NCBI GenBank assembly: GCA_018817405.1
Contig: JAHITZ010000023.1
Location: 1-59,279 of the forward strand
Length of the DNA stretch: 59,279 bases
Direction: 5' to 3'
Source: Nanobdellota archaeon
GTDB lineage: Archaea; Nanobdellota; Nanobdellia; Pacearchaeales; GW2011-AR1
A program made the translations under genes and the position numbers. The notes below the pieces were generated by a model. That model had not been told where the DNA came from. It did not search any database and was given only the letters and a program-made list of their open reading frames with translations. Shown here piece by piece: positions 8,678 through 18,278 of this stretch; positions within the stretch are counted from its first letter, which is position 1, and the number at the start of each line of letters is the position of its first letter.

Positions 8678-9961
8678 CTACTTTTTCCAAGTCCTCTTCC
8701 CAGAAATCAACAATTTTATTCCCTTGGAAACCACTGCAGGATATTGTGTAATTTTCCTGGTCTTCAGTATATTTTTAATAACACTCTTATTAAACACTCC
8801 CTTAATCATTATTTTTTTCATTAGAATTTCTACTTCTTCTTTTTTCAAGTGTAAAGTAGGACCCAATGGCAAATTTGCCCAGCTGAAATTTTCAAAATCC
8901 AATTCATTTTCATCCACCAATTTTAACTTTTTCATTTCCTCAAATAACGGTGTTCCAGGATAAGCATTTACAAAATTACAATGGTAATTTAAAGCACCAA
9001 CTCTTCTCTTTAAATCAATCATTTCTTTGCACGAGTCGTAAGAGTCCCAAGGAAACCCAAACATAAAAGTATACCTAAATGGAACATTCAATTTATTCAA
9101 GTTATCTGCTACTTCTATGACTTTTTCAACTGTGACCCCTTTCTGCATTTTGTCTAATACGTTCTGGTTTGCACTTTCAACTCCAAAGAGAAGAGTCCCA
9201 TTGGATTCGTTTAGTGCATTATACATCTCTTCTTTCATGTGGTCAACTCTTCCATCTCCCTCCCATTTCATCCCTGTTTTTTTCATCATTTTACACATTT
9301 CAATAAACCTTTTTTTATTTATCGTTAAATTATTTCCGCAAAGAACAATCTTTTTTGCACCTTTACTTTTAAGATATTCTACTTCATTTCTTACATCTTC
9401 TAAATTCCTATCCATCAAACCAGTTCTCCTTGCATTACAATAAGTGCACCCATAAGGACAATATTTTGAAACAAGAACAGGAAAAGCATCATTGCATTTT
9501 GTGTATAAATCCAAATACTCATCTAAATCAAATTCATTATAATTTATTTTGGCATTCGTAGAATTAATATTCAAAGCTTTTTCTCCATCATAGTAAACAC
9601 CCTTAACAAAAGGAAATTCTTTCAATATTTTATCTTTCCAAAAAAATGGCACAATTACAAGATATAATCTCGAGATTTTGCTTAATTTTTTCATAAAATC
9701 AGATTTATGTCTTATATACGGCGTATAAATATAATACAATATTTTTTTAGGAACCTTGTTTCTCAACCTCTCCAATATATCTTCTTCTTCTACAAGATTT
9801 CCGTCAAAAAAACATGCTTTAACTCCTTTTTTTTTCAACGCTGAGTAAAAAAGAGCTACCTCTATGGGAAATTTCTTCTCATTAGTAAGTGCATTACAGC
9901 AATGCTCTAACCTTGCATATTTCCCACAAGTTTCTCCCATTGAAACAATTGCAATGTCCAT
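8678..9961 (-). CDS. radical SAM protein with degenerate B12-binding-like N-terminus
   Basis: A 427-residue protein. The 4Fe-4S/SAM motif CPYGCTYC has Cys at about 168, 172 and 175. The N-terminal 150 residues resemble the Rossmann-like cobalamin-binding half of BchE-type enzymes but are short and lack a clear DxHxxG. Downstream features include GADNP-type LLFGVESANQNVLDKMQKG and FMFGFPWDSYDSCKEM, typical of the family. The reaction is unknown; methylation or rearrangement of a glycan or lipid is plausible. The GTG three bases upstream is probably not used: the TATA box GTTTATATATG is about 28 nt before the ATG. It is monocistronic. Confidence 0.82.
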   Translation of the reverse strand: MDIAIVSMGETCGKYARLEHCCNALTNEKKFPIEVALFYSALKKKGVKACFFDGNLVEEEDILERLRNKVPKKILYYIYTPYIRHKSDFMKKLSKISRLYLVIVPFFWKDKILKEFPFVKGVYYDGEKALNINSTNAKINYNEFDLDEYLDLYTKCNDAFPVLVSKYCPYGCTYCNARRTGLMDRNLEDVRNEVEYLKSKGAKKIVLCGNNLTINKKRFIEMCKMMKKTGMKWEGDGRVDHMKEEMYNALNESNGTLLFGVESANQNVLDKMQKGVTVEKVIEVADNLNKLNVPFRYTFMFGFPWDSYDSCKEMIDLKRRVGALNYHCNFVNAYPGTPLFEEMKKLKLVDENELDFENFSWANLPLGPTLHLKKEEVEILMKKIMIKGVFNKSVIKNILKTRKITQYPAVVSKGIKLLISGKRTWKK

Positions 9962-10147
9962 CACGCTGTAAATTTTTTTACATATATAAACTTATACTAA
10001 ACCAACTATTTTTTTAGGTTTTGTGGTTGCTGGTTTACTATTAGCGGACCAATAAAGCAGCCAAAGAATTTAATTGGTCTGATATACTGAAAAAACAAGT
10101 ACAAAAAGCGTAGAAAAAGATTTAAACTAAATAAACAAACTCTTAAG

Positions 10148-11248
10148 ATGAAAAAAAGAATCTGCTTCTTTAGCATAGGATTTGCGTTTAATAGACTTGT
10201 AAGAATGAAATATTATGAAAAAATCTTTCCAAAGGAGGTTGAAATATTTCTATTTACTACAGACAAATACAAAGGAAAAGAAAAAGACCATTACCAATTT
10301 CAATGGGACTTAAAACGGACAAAAATCCATGTCGAAGAATACGGACCAGCCACATTGCCATTCAGATTAAGAAACTTTTGCAATGAAAATAAAATTGAAA
10401 GATTAGTTAATCTGGGATACTTTACAAGCTGCCTACTGCTTTTTTATGCCACTATCTTTTCAAGTAGAGATTTCATCATGAACCATTGCGCAAACATTGG
10501 GTATAAAATAAAATCATTTAAAGATGTTTTTGTGGTCCTGTTCAGATACTTGGCATTTGTATTCTTTCTTTTTTCTGCAAACAAAACAATTTTTGTAGAT
10601 TATGGGGAATATAGAATATACGAAAAACTGGTCCGCTTCCATTTGCTCTCTTTAAGTAGAATAAGCTACCTCCCAGCACCAGTTAACACAGAGCTTTTTA
10701 TACCAAAAAACAGAAAAGCGACTAGGAAAAAACTGAAATTGCCATTAAATAAGAAAATAGTTATATTTGTAGATAGAGTAACACACGAGAAAGGATCAGA
10801 CCTATTTAAAGAAGTTGTAGAATCAAACCAAGATATTCTTTTTGTTATCATTGGGAGAATAATTGATAAAGAATATATGAATCTAAAAACGAAGAATTAT
10901 ATCCACATAGAAAAAAAATCTTCAAAAGAACTTGTTGATTATTACAATGCAGCAGACATGTTTTACCATCTTCACAGAGTTAAAAGAGCAGGAATAGACT
11001 TGACAACTGTCGAATCTTTATCAGTGGGCACACCAGCCATTATTCCTTTCCGCGAGGGTATTCCTGGAGTAGATGGTTTATTTCAAGTGCCATTTTCACT
11101 TGAGAGCGCAAATAAAACATTAAGAAATTTCTTTAAATTATCTGAAAAGCAAAAAAAAGCCTTTTCGAAGAAAACAAGAGAATACGCAAAAAAATATTAT
11201 TCTGATGATGCAAATAAAGAAGGGTATATAAAATCTTATCTGGCTTGA
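10148..11248 (+). CDS. glycosyltransferase family 4-like (GT-B)
   Basis: A 366-residue soluble GT-B enzyme. The C-terminal donor domain contains IVIFVDRVTHEKGSDLF, FVIIGRI and LTTVESLSVGTPAIIPFREGIPG, corresponding to the E-x7-E/GTPxI region of GT4 enzymes. The N-terminal acceptor half is poorly conserved, as usual. It probably adds a hexose to a lipid-linked glycan at the inner membrane face. It converges with the methyltransferase 3 bp away. The upstream 186-bp gap (9962-10147) holds one modest inverted repeat (GACCAAT/ATTGGTC) and a TTTAAAC promoter element, nothing coding. Confidence 0.8.
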   Translation: MKKRICFFSIGFAFNRLVRMKYYEKIFPKEVEIFLFTTDKYKGKEKDHYQFQWDLKRTKIHVEEYGPATLPFRLRNFCNENKIERLVNLGYFTSCLLLFYATIFSSRDFIMNHCANIGYKIKSFKDVFVVLFRYLAFVFFLFSANKTIFVDYGEYRIYEKLVRFHLLSLSRISYLPAPVNTELFIPKNRKATRKKLKLPLNKKIVIFVDRVTHEKGSDLFKEVVESNQDILFVIIGRIIDKEYMNLKTKNYIHIEKKSSKELVDYYNAADMFYHLHRVKRAGIDLTTVESLSVGTPAIIPFREGIPGVDGLFQVPFSLESANKTLRNFFKLSEKQKKAFSKKTREYAKKYYSDDANKEGYIKSYLA

Positions 11249-11251
11249 TAA

Positions 11252-11893
11252 TCACTTATAACATCTAGCAATCGCCGTTATTTCGTATGGAAAAAATTTT
11301 CCCAGTATTTTTTCAATTTTCCATCTTAAGCTTGGAAAAAATAAAAACAACGCACTTATTATCTGACTCGAATGATGCCCTTGCACAATTTCTATCTCTT
11401 TAAAACCATTAGCAACAAGAATGTTATGGAGAGCAATCTTAGGATAAGGCCTAACATGCGTATAATCCTCAAAAAATTTCTTAAAAGAATAATTTGGCAC
11501 GGTCAAAACAACTCTTCCGCCATTTTTAAGAACACGCAAAAATTCCAGAATAGCAATTTCCGGTTCTTTTAAATGTTCAAGAACGTGAAAACAAACAACA
11601 GTATCAAAATAATTATCACTGTATGGCACTTTTTTGTTAAGATCCCCAAATTTTATTTTTGGATGTTTGATTTTTTTAACATCCACGCCGTAAAGGTCTA
11701 CCGCGTCCGGTTTCAGATTAAAAAATTCACAATAACCACATCCAGCATCAAGCACCCTCTTCCCTTGAACATGAGACCATCGTTCTTTCAATAAATTCTT
11801 AAAATGCTCATCACTTTTTTGTTTCAATAACTTCTCAGAAAAAAAACCTTTCAAGTAGGACAACCCCTTCCTTTTCTTGTATTTGTCTTTCAT
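11252..11893 (-). CDS. class I SAM-dependent methyltransferase (Methyltransf_11-like)
   Basis: A 213-residue enzyme with motif I RVLDAGCGYCEFF, the acidic loop YGVDVKK, and CFHVLEHLKEPEIAILEFLRVLKNGGRVVLTVPN, a typical motif II/III signature. Enzymes of this type in surface-glycan loci methylate sugars or terminal residues; the acceptor is not visible. The TATA-like AGTTTAAAATG is centred 30 nt before the ATG. The divergent GT9 gene at 11968 has its own TATA about 20 bp away, so the two promoters nearly touch. Confidence 0.82.
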   Translation of the reverse strand: MKDKYKKRKGLSYLKGFFSEKLLKQKSDEHFKNLLKERWSHVQGKRVLDAGCGYCEFFNLKPDAVDLYGVDVKKIKHPKIKFGDLNKKVPYSDNYFDTVVCFHVLEHLKEPEIAILEFLRVLKNGGRVVLTVPNYSFKKFFEDYTHVRPYPKIALHNILVANGFKEIEIVQGHHSSQIISALFLFFPSLRWKIEKILGKFFPYEITAIARCYK

Positions 11894-11967
11894 TAAGTAG
11901 TGATACTCGCAGTCATTTTAAACTTAACGATAAAAATGTTTTTAAAAGAGATATCTCTTCCAAAAAG

Positions 11968-13101
11968 ATGAACTTCAGAGAAACTTTTTGGTTTGAGAAG
12001 CCAAGAGAACTTTTCCTCCTATTTGAGTATTTGTTATGGTTACTCGTAGATCCTTCAAAATTTAAAAGAATAGATAACTCGCAAATAAAAAAAGTTCTCA
12101 TAATTCATTTAGGAGCGTTAGGGGAATTATTGATTACAACACCATTAATTTCTTCTCTTCAAAAAAAATTAGATTGCAAAATAACTGCCATGGTAAAAAA
12201 AGAGATGGAAAAAGGACTAAAAAATAATCCCCATGTTTCTGAGATTATAATCTACAAAGATTCATTTAACGAGAATTTGAACAATTTAAAAAACAAGAAT
12301 TTTGATTTAGCAGTTATAGTGAATCCAGCATCATTCAAAATGGGTATCTTATGTTGGAAAGCAGGAATAAAATACAGAATAGGGGGCTTTACCGGACTAA
12401 AAAGATTTCCAGCAATTTTGTTTACAAGAAGGGCATTACACATTTCTAAAAAACATTCTCTAGAACACTGTCTGGACATTATCCGGAAAATAGGCATTGA
12501 AACTACAAATCCAAAAATAGAATTTTACTTTTCAAAAAATGCCTTGACAACAGCCAATCAAAAACTAAAAAAACTAAAAATAAAAGATTATATAATTGTC
12601 CACCCAGGATTTGGAAAAGACGAATACCCTTCAAGATTGTGGCCATCTGAGAGATACGCCAGAGTCATAGACTCTTTAACAGGCAAATATAATTTTTTTG
12701 TTTTATTAACCGGAACACTAGAAGAAAAAACAATTATTGAAAGTGTATACAACAAACTCAAAAATAAAAAAAAGGTTAAAATAACCCCTGGAATGTTTTC
12801 TCTTGAAGAAATTGGTGTTGTTCTTTCAAAAGCACGATTACTTATCGCGCCCTCAACCTCAGTAGTCCACATAGCATCTTCATTTAATGTTCCAATAGTA
12901 AATCTAATTCCAAAAAAAAGAGATTTGTATGAGTGGCGCCCTTGGATGAAAAAGGAAGATTACAGGGTTTTGTTCAGTTCTAAAACAAAATTCAATCCAA
13001 ACGTTCCAGCAGAATTTGCGAATGAAGGATTGTTGGAAATAACCCCAGAAGAAGTTATAAAGACAGCCGAAACTTTATTAAAAAAGAAAATGCAAAGATA
13101 A
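11968..13101 (+). CDS. glycosyltransferase family 9 (heptosyltransferase-like)
   Basis: A 377-residue GT-B enzyme. VLIIHLGALGELLITTPLISSLQKK is the GT9 N-terminal signature, followed by IIVHPGFGKDEYPSRLWPSERYARV and PSTSVVHIASSFNVPIVNLI in the donor domain. In bacteria the family uses ADP-heptose; archaeal members use unknown nucleotide sugars. The TATA box GTTTTTAAAAG is centred 24 nt before the ATG. A second GT9 gene occurs at 22384, so two related linkages are probably made. Confidence 0.83.
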   Translation: MNFRETFWFEKPRELFLLFEYLLWLLVDPSKFKRIDNSQIKKVLIIHLGALGELLITTPLISSLQKKLDCKITAMVKKEMEKGLKNNPHVSEIIIYKDSFNENLNNLKNKNFDLAVIVNPASFKMGILCWKAGIKYRIGGFTGLKRFPAILFTRRALHISKKHSLEHCLDIIRKIGIETTNPKIEFYFSKNALTTANQKLKKLKIKDYIIVHPGFGKDEYPSRLWPSERYARVIDSLTGKYNFFVLLTGTLEEKTIIESVYNKLKNKKKVKITPGMFSLEEIGVVLSKARLLIAPSTSVVHIASSFNVPIVNLIPKKRDLYEWRPWMKKEDYRVLFSSKTKFNPNVPAEFANEGLLEITPEEVIKTAETLLKKKMQR

Positions 13102-13158
13102 AACAGGATATAAATATTTAAATAACTTAAATTTAAATCTAAAAGAGAGGTAAACAAA

Positions 13159-14226
13159 ATGAAGGTGGCAATTGTCGGCGGAGGCATTTTTGGAGTAACA
13201 ATAGCAACAGTCCTAGCAAAAAACGACTGCAAGGTAGATTTATACGAGAAAGAACCGGATATTTTTACTCACGCATCTGGAATAAATCAGTATAGGTTAC
13301 ATAGAGGATATCATTATCCAAGAAGTACAGAAACCATACTTACTTGCCTTAGAGGAGAACCAGAATTTGCAGAAATGTATGGAGACGCAGTTCTAGATGA
13401 TGAAATAGAGCATTATTACTGTATTGCAAAAGAAGGTAGCAAAATTAGTGGAGAAGATTGTAAGAAAATATTTGACCGGTTCTCTTTAGAGCATGAAGAG
13501 ATGGATTCCGGAGTAGTAAATAAAGACAAGATTTCCTTTAGTACAAAGGTAAAAGAATTTCTTTTTGATCCTGTTGCTTTAAAGAAGATATGTTGGAATA
13601 ATCTCAACCAGTCTGGAGTAAATGTTTTACTTAACACAAAAGCTCTTCCAGAAAATTTGAAAGATTATGATTTGGTAGTTGTTGCAACATACTGTGATAA
13701 CAACTCCTGGCTTCATGACTCTCCAAGTTCCAAAAAACCATACCAATATGAGGTTTGTGAAAAGCTTGTTCTTAAATTGCCTGAGAAATTCAGTAAAAAA
13801 AGTGTAGTGATCCTAGATGGCGCTTTTATGTGTATAGACCCTTTTGGAAGAACAGGTTATCATGCAATGGGAAATGTAGTTCATGCAATTCATGATAGGC
13901 AGATTGCAAACAGTGTAGAAATAGAAGCGAAATACAAGCAAGTTCTGAACAAAGGAGTAATAAAAAATCCCTCCCTAACAAATTACAATAATTTTATCGA
14001 ATCTGCAGTAGAATACTTTCCAGGAATAGAAAAAGCAGAACATGAAGGTTCAATGTTCACAATTAGAACAGTTCTTCCATTTAGGGACCACGACGACGCA
14101 AGACCAACAGTTGTCGAGCAGATAAGAAATAATTTAGTCACTGTCTTTTCTGGAAAAATTCCAACATGTGTAGATGCAGCATATCAAGTTTTAAATATTG
14201 TGAAATTTAGGAAAGAAGGACGATGA
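13159..14226 (+). CDS. FAD-dependent oxidoreductase, DAO family
   Basis: A 355-residue protein opening with the dinucleotide-binding motif VAIVGGGIFGVTIATVLAKNDCKVDLYEKE. RLHRGYHYPRS follows, a pattern seen in DAO-like flavoenzymes encoded in polysaccharide clusters. It probably oxidises an amine or alcohol on a sugar or amino-acid precursor. It overlaps the next gene by 4 bp (ATGA) and heads a three-gene operon with a Gfo/Idh/MocA dehydrogenase and a GT4, suggesting synthesis of one unusual sugar and its transfer. Upstream are TATA-like elements about 13107-13141 and GAGGT 7-11 nt before the ATG. Confidence 0.8.
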   Translation: MKVAIVGGGIFGVTIATVLAKNDCKVDLYEKEPDIFTHASGINQYRLHRGYHYPRSTETILTCLRGEPEFAEMYGDAVLDDEIEHYYCIAKEGSKISGEDCKKIFDRFSLEHEEMDSGVVNKDKISFSTKVKEFLFDPVALKKICWNNLNQSGVNVLLNTKALPENLKDYDLVVVATYCDNNSWLHDSPSSKKPYQYEVCEKLVLKLPEKFSKKSVVILDGAFMCIDPFGRTGYHAMGNVVHAIHDRQIANSVEIEAKYKQVLNKGVIKNPSLTNYNNFIESAVEYFPGIEKAEHEGSMFTIRTVLPFRDHDDARPTVVEQIRNNLVTVFSGKIPTCVDAAYQVLNIVKFRKEGR

Positions 14227-15101
14227 AAATAGGGATTATCGGCGCTGGAAATTGGGGAAAAAATTTATTGAGGGTTTTTAATGATTTCGCAAGCGTCAAA
14301 TGGTGTGCAAAAAAGACAGACACTATCTGGGTAAACTCAAACTATCCTCAGATCAAAACAACGTTGGATTATAGAGAAATTTTAAAAGACGAAGAAGTAA
14401 AAGCAGTTGTTATTTCTACACCAATTAAAGAACTTTCCACCATAGCCTACGAATCACTGAAAGCGGGAAAACATGTTTTTCTAGAAAAGCCAATGGCTCA
14501 AAATGCAGAAGAAGCAAAAAAACTTATCGAGATCGCAAATGAAAAAATTTTATTTATTGGTTATGTTTATTTGTATCATCCTATTTTCCAGAGAATTAAA
14601 AAAATAATCTCTAGTGACCCCCCTGTACAGATAGACACCAATTGGAGAAAGTTTGGAACGTTTGATAATGATATCATTCTTAATCTTGTTTCACACGATT
14701 TATCCATATTGGTTGGTTTATTTGGGTCTGTCCCAGAGAGAACGAAAATAGTGCGAAAAGAAAAAATTATATCAGAAATAGACGTTATCGCGCTAGATTT
14801 AGAATTTAACAGCGGAAAAAAGGCAACAATAAATATCAATAGGGCACACCCTTTGAAAAGTAAAGAAGTAAGGATAAAAACAGAAAGTGGAAAAATTCTT
14901 TATTGGATAGATGAAAAGCTTGATGAATTAGATAAACAAAAAAACTGTTTCGAACTTAGGTTTGAAAATGAAGAAGAAAGTTTGAAAATGGAATGTCTGG
15001 AATTTTTGAGGTCTGTTGAAGAAAACACCGAGCCAATTTCAAACGGCAAATTAGGTCTTCAAATTCTAGAAATTCTAGAAACCTTGAAAAGTGGAGACTA
15101 A
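14223..15101 (+). CDS. Gfo/Idh/MocA family NAD(P)-dependent oxidoreductase
   Basis: A 292-residue protein with the Rossmann motif IGIIGAGNWGKNLLRVF, AVVISTPIKEL, HVFLEKPMAQN (the EKP signature) and NLVSHDLSIL, which carries the His-Asp seen in this family. It oxidises or reduces a sugar or sugar nucleotide in the cytosol. It is the middle gene of the 13159-16296 operon, overlapping the FAD oxidoreductase by 4 bp and ending 1 bp before the GT4 start codon, so the three products are probably stoichiometric. Confidence 0.86.
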   Translation: MKIGIIGAGNWGKNLLRVFNDFASVKWCAKKTDTIWVNSNYPQIKTTLDYREILKDEEVKAVVISTPIKELSTIAYESLKAGKHVFLEKPMAQNAEEAKKLIEIANEKILFIGYVYLYHPIFQRIKKIISSDPPVQIDTNWRKFGTFDNDIILNLVSHDLSILVGLFGSVPERTKIVRKEKIISEIDVIALDLEFNSGKKATININRAHPLKSKEVRIKTESGKILYWIDEKLDELDKQKNCFELRFENEEESLKMECLEFLRSVEENTEPISNGKLGLQILEILETLKSGD

Positions 15102-15102
15102 C

Positions 15103-16296
15103 ATGAAAAAAAAACTTAAGGCTTTATATGTGAGTCATGCTCAGATAGAAGCAGGAGGAGCCGAGATAAGTTTAAAGACTCTTGCAAACCAGTTTAAAAA
15201 AGATGGCCATGAAATTGTTTACGCTTCAATTGAGAAAGACCCAGATTTCAAAACACATGTTTTCAAAAAATTCCGTCCGATATACTCTTTTGAATTATAT
15301 GAAATGTATCTTTCGAGATTTCTCGTAGAGGTTATAAAAAAAGAAAAACCAGATATAATTCATGCAAATGATAGATTTGCGATTATTCCATCAGTAATCG
15401 CAGCTAAAAAGGCAAATCTTCCAGTAGCAACACATTTTAGGGATTTTTCTTTAATGACAACAACCGGTCTCCCATACATTCCAAACCATGGATATCTTAA
15501 GTCTTTTGGATACAGGGAGATATTAAGAACAGTGCCTCTAAAAAGGCTTTTATGGGACCTGTACAAATATACTTACATAAAAAGAAGATACAAAATAATA
15601 AATCAGGCAGATGCAAAAATAGCAATAAGCAAGGCCATACAAGAATGGTTGGAAAAATGTGGGATTTTTAATTCAGTTGTACTGCCCAATCCAATCTCTC
15701 CTGAAAAACCAAAGAAAACACTATCTCGAAATAAAATAAGAAAAGAATGGGGGATACCTGATGATGCTACAGTTGTATTATTCTTGGGCGGCCTTTCTAT
15801 TGGGAAGGGAGTTGATATGGTTTTAAAGATAATAAAAGAATCAAATCGTCTTAAGGAAAGAGTTTATTTTCTTTTGTTCGGAGGAGGTATCGAGGAAGAA
15901 ACAATAAAAGAGCTAGCTAAAAAAAATAGTCGAGTAATTTACAAGGGGAGAATTTCCCACGATGAAATCTATAAGTCCTATGAAGCCTCAGATATTGTAC
16001 TTCTCCCTTCTAAGATGGAACCTTTTAGCAGAATTGTAATAGAATCAATGTCTATGGGAAAACCTGTAATCAGTTCAAATACGGGCGGAGGGAAAGAAGC
16101 AATAACAAATGGAAAATCAGGATTTTTGGCTGACCCTGAAAATGTTGAAGAATGGATAAATGCAATAAATCAATTAATCCAAGACAAAAAGCTAACAAAA
16201 AAATTTAAATTCAAATACCCTGGAATAATCAAAAGATACTCTCCAGATGAATCGTATAAACAATTTTTAGATTTATATAGGGGATTAATTAAATAA
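15103..16296 (+). CDS. glycosyltransferase family 4
   Basis: A 397-residue GT-B enzyme. The N-terminal motif is HAQIEAGGAEISLKTLA (glycine-rich acceptor-side loop). The donor domain has VVLFLGGLSIGKGVDMVLK, FLLFGGG and the EPFSRIVIESMSMGKPVISSNTGGGKEAI signature with the E-x7-E residues. It transfers a nucleotide sugar to a growing glycan on the cytoplasmic side. An in-frame GTG at 15091 overlaps the upstream gene, but the ATG at 15103 directly after its stop is preferred. It is last in the operon with the two oxidoreductases. Confidence 0.88.
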   Translation: MKKKLKALYVSHAQIEAGGAEISLKTLANQFKKDGHEIVYASIEKDPDFKTHVFKKFRPIYSFELYEMYLSRFLVEVIKKEKPDIIHANDRFAIIPSVIAAKKANLPVATHFRDFSLMTTTGLPYIPNHGYLKSFGYREILRTVPLKRLLWDLYKYTYIKRRYKIINQADAKIAISKAIQEWLEKCGIFNSVVLPNPISPEKPKKTLSRNKIRKEWGIPDDATVVLFLGGLSIGKGVDMVLKIIKESNRLKERVYFLLFGGGIEEETIKELAKKNSRVIYKGRISHDEIYKSYEASDIVLLPSKMEPFSRIVIESMSMGKPVISSNTGGGKEAITNGKSGFLADPENVEEWINAINQLIQDKKLTKKFKFKYPGIIKRYSPDESYKQFLDLYRGLIK

Positions 16297-16359
16297 TTCT
16301 TCTGAAATCAGCAAGCATATAAATAATAAGGATGTATGTAGATATAGTTGAAAAATCAG

Positions 16360-18147
16360 TCAGTAAAAACCCACAAACTTACCCAATAAAATCTCTTTTA
16401 ATTCTAAAACTTTTTCTGTTTCAGATTGAGATAAATCATTTTCTTCATCCTTATCATTTTCCAAATTAAATAATTCATATTTTGAATCATCTTTGTAATA
16501 TATTAACTTCCAGTTATCTTTTATTACAGCAAAGACATTATGTTCGCTTTTGCTTAACTCTTCCTTATTTATCCTTCCAGTTTCAGAGAATATGACTCTA
16601 TCTTCTGTTTCCTCGCCATCAATCATTGGAATTATCGATACCCCATCAAGTTTTTCATAACTTTCATCAATGTTAATCCCTGCCAAATCTAAAAATGTAG
16701 GCAGCACGTCAACACTGCTAATCCTTGTGCCCACTATTATTTGTTTTCCATTAGGAAGACACAATATACAAAACGAATTGAGAGAGTAATTGTATAAATA
16801 ACAGCCATACATCGCCTCACCCCTTCTTTCCCCATTGCTTGTTCCATGGTCAGAATTAATAATAACAATTGTATTTTTTCTTAATCCAAGTTTATTTAAC
16901 TCTTCAAAAATAAGTTTAACATACTCATCTATTTCTGGAAGGAATGAATTATACATCCTTACATTCTCTTCTTTTCTATTAAAGTAATTATCATCAAAAT
17001 CATGATAAACTTTAGCAATATTTTTTACAGTATTCCTATGGATATGTGCTGGTTGTAGATGGAGAAAGAACTTTTCTTTCGATGCGGCTTCTCGCAGCAT
17101 TCGCAAACCACTAGCGTTAATATCAATGACCTTTTCATCATAAATATTAATATTCTCATAACCTTGATGAGGGATTATTGATTTGTTATAAATGTTCGCA
17201 GAAGTATAATAGCCAGCATCTTTCATATATTGTGCAAGGGTTTTACATTTGTCTTTTTTGAACCTAAACATATTGAAATATGAATTCACTCCGTTTCTCG
17301 AAGGAAGAAGGCCAGAAAGCATTGCATGCATTGATGCAATAGTATAAGGCGCAGCAGTCATCATGTTGGGAAAGAAAATATTCTCTTTTGAAATTTTGTT
17401 AACTGTCGGACACAAATCTATTCTATCTCTTCGCATTCCATCGAGCGTAATCAGAATAAAGTTTGGCTTACTCTCCCGAATCCTTTTTTTTAAGATTAAA
17501 AAGACTCTTTCTCTTGCATTTGTAGGATAATCTGAAAAAACTTTTTTTTCTTCAATAATCTCAAATTTATTTTTTAGAATTTCATACTTCTTATCCCAGG
17601 TGTTGTTCATAACATCTGAAGCTTGACTTTCAAAAAATAGATACCCTCCTTCATTGAGCATCAAAATAATCTTATCTATGTACTGTTCGAATGAGAGTTT
17701 TGATAGGCCATCTGCAACATCATCAGCTGCAAATGAGAAAATAGAATCATACTTTTTTTCTGTTGAAAATTTTTCAAATCCTTCTGGATAAAAAGTTACA
17801 TTGTCTATTTCTAAAAACTTTTTAACCTCATTCCCTATATCAATCAGATAAGGGTTAATTTCTACACCCTCAATATTCCTGACTGACTGAGAAATTTGTA
17901 AATCGACAAATCCAACATTACACCCTATATCAAGGACAGTATACTCAGATTTCAAATATTTTTTAAGACCATATTCTTCAATTCTTTGTTTTGTATTTCT
18001 TTGTCCTTTAATCCCAATTTCTTCAAAAGACTGGTATAAATCTCCCAATCCATAAATTAAGTGTTTCCACTCTTGCCTTTGTCTTTCTAGATGTTTCTTT
18101 ATCTTATTTAACAATTGTTCTTTATCCATCTTTTCTTTAAGCTGCAT
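16360..18147 (-). CDS. methyltransferase fused to alkaline-phosphatase-superfamily (sulfatase-like) domain
   Basis: A 595-residue two-domain protein. Residues about 45-215 form a class I SAM methyltransferase (VLDIGCNVG at 72-79). Residues about 228-595 form an alkaline-phosphatase-superfamily hydrolase/transferase: LITLDGMRRDR with metal-binding Asp 236, TAAPYTIASMHAMLSG, then INSDHGTSNG, and ELFNLENDKDEENDL as in sulfatase C-termini. At the nucleophile position the residue is Thr 269 rather than Cys or Ser, so it cannot form formylglycine and is more likely a phospho- or phosphoethanolamine-type transferase or hydrolase than a true sulfatase. TATA centred 25 nt before the ATG. A second member of the superfamily follows divergently at 18279. 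Confidence 0.82.
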   Translation of the reverse strand: MQLKEKMDKEQLLNKIKKHLERQRQEWKHLIYGLGDLYQSFEEIGIKGQRNTKQRIEEYGLKKYLKSEYTVLDIGCNVGFVDLQISQSVRNIEGVEINPYLIDIGNEVKKFLEIDNVTFYPEGFEKFSTEKKYDSIFSFAADDVADGLSKLSFEQYIDKIILMLNEGGYLFFESQASDVMNNTWDKKYEILKNKFEIIEEKKVFSDYPTNARERVFLILKKRIRESKPNFILITLDGMRRDRIDLCPTVNKISKENIFFPNMMTAAPYTIASMHAMLSGLLPSRNGVNSYFNMFRFKKDKCKTLAQYMKDAGYYTSANIYNKSIIPHQGYENINIYDEKVIDINASGLRMLREAASKEKFFLHLQPAHIHRNTVKNIAKVYHDFDDNYFNRKEENVRMYNSFLPEIDEYVKLIFEELNKLGLRKNTIVIINSDHGTSNGERRGEAMYGCYLYNYSLNSFCILCLPNGKQIIVGTRISSVDVLPTFLDLAGINIDESYEKLDGVSIIPMIDGEETEDRVIFSETGRINKEELSKSEHNVFAVIKDNWKLIYYKDDSKYELFNLENDKDEENDLSQSETEKVLELKEILLGKFVGFY

Positions 18148-18278
18148 AAATTCTATAACCCAGTTAGTTATTTTTACAAAAAAGAAAGGGGATTATAAAT
18201 TTATTGGTTAATTAATAAAACATACAAATAGGAGTAATCTGCCTAAAAATTTATAAACAAATCAAAGTTACAACTTAA

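Noticed and set aside
10047-10079. Inverted repeat GACCAAT/ATTGGTC upstream of the GT4 gene at 10148
   Set aside because: A 7-bp stem with a 19-base loop is common by chance in this AT-rich DNA; no regulator site can be argued.
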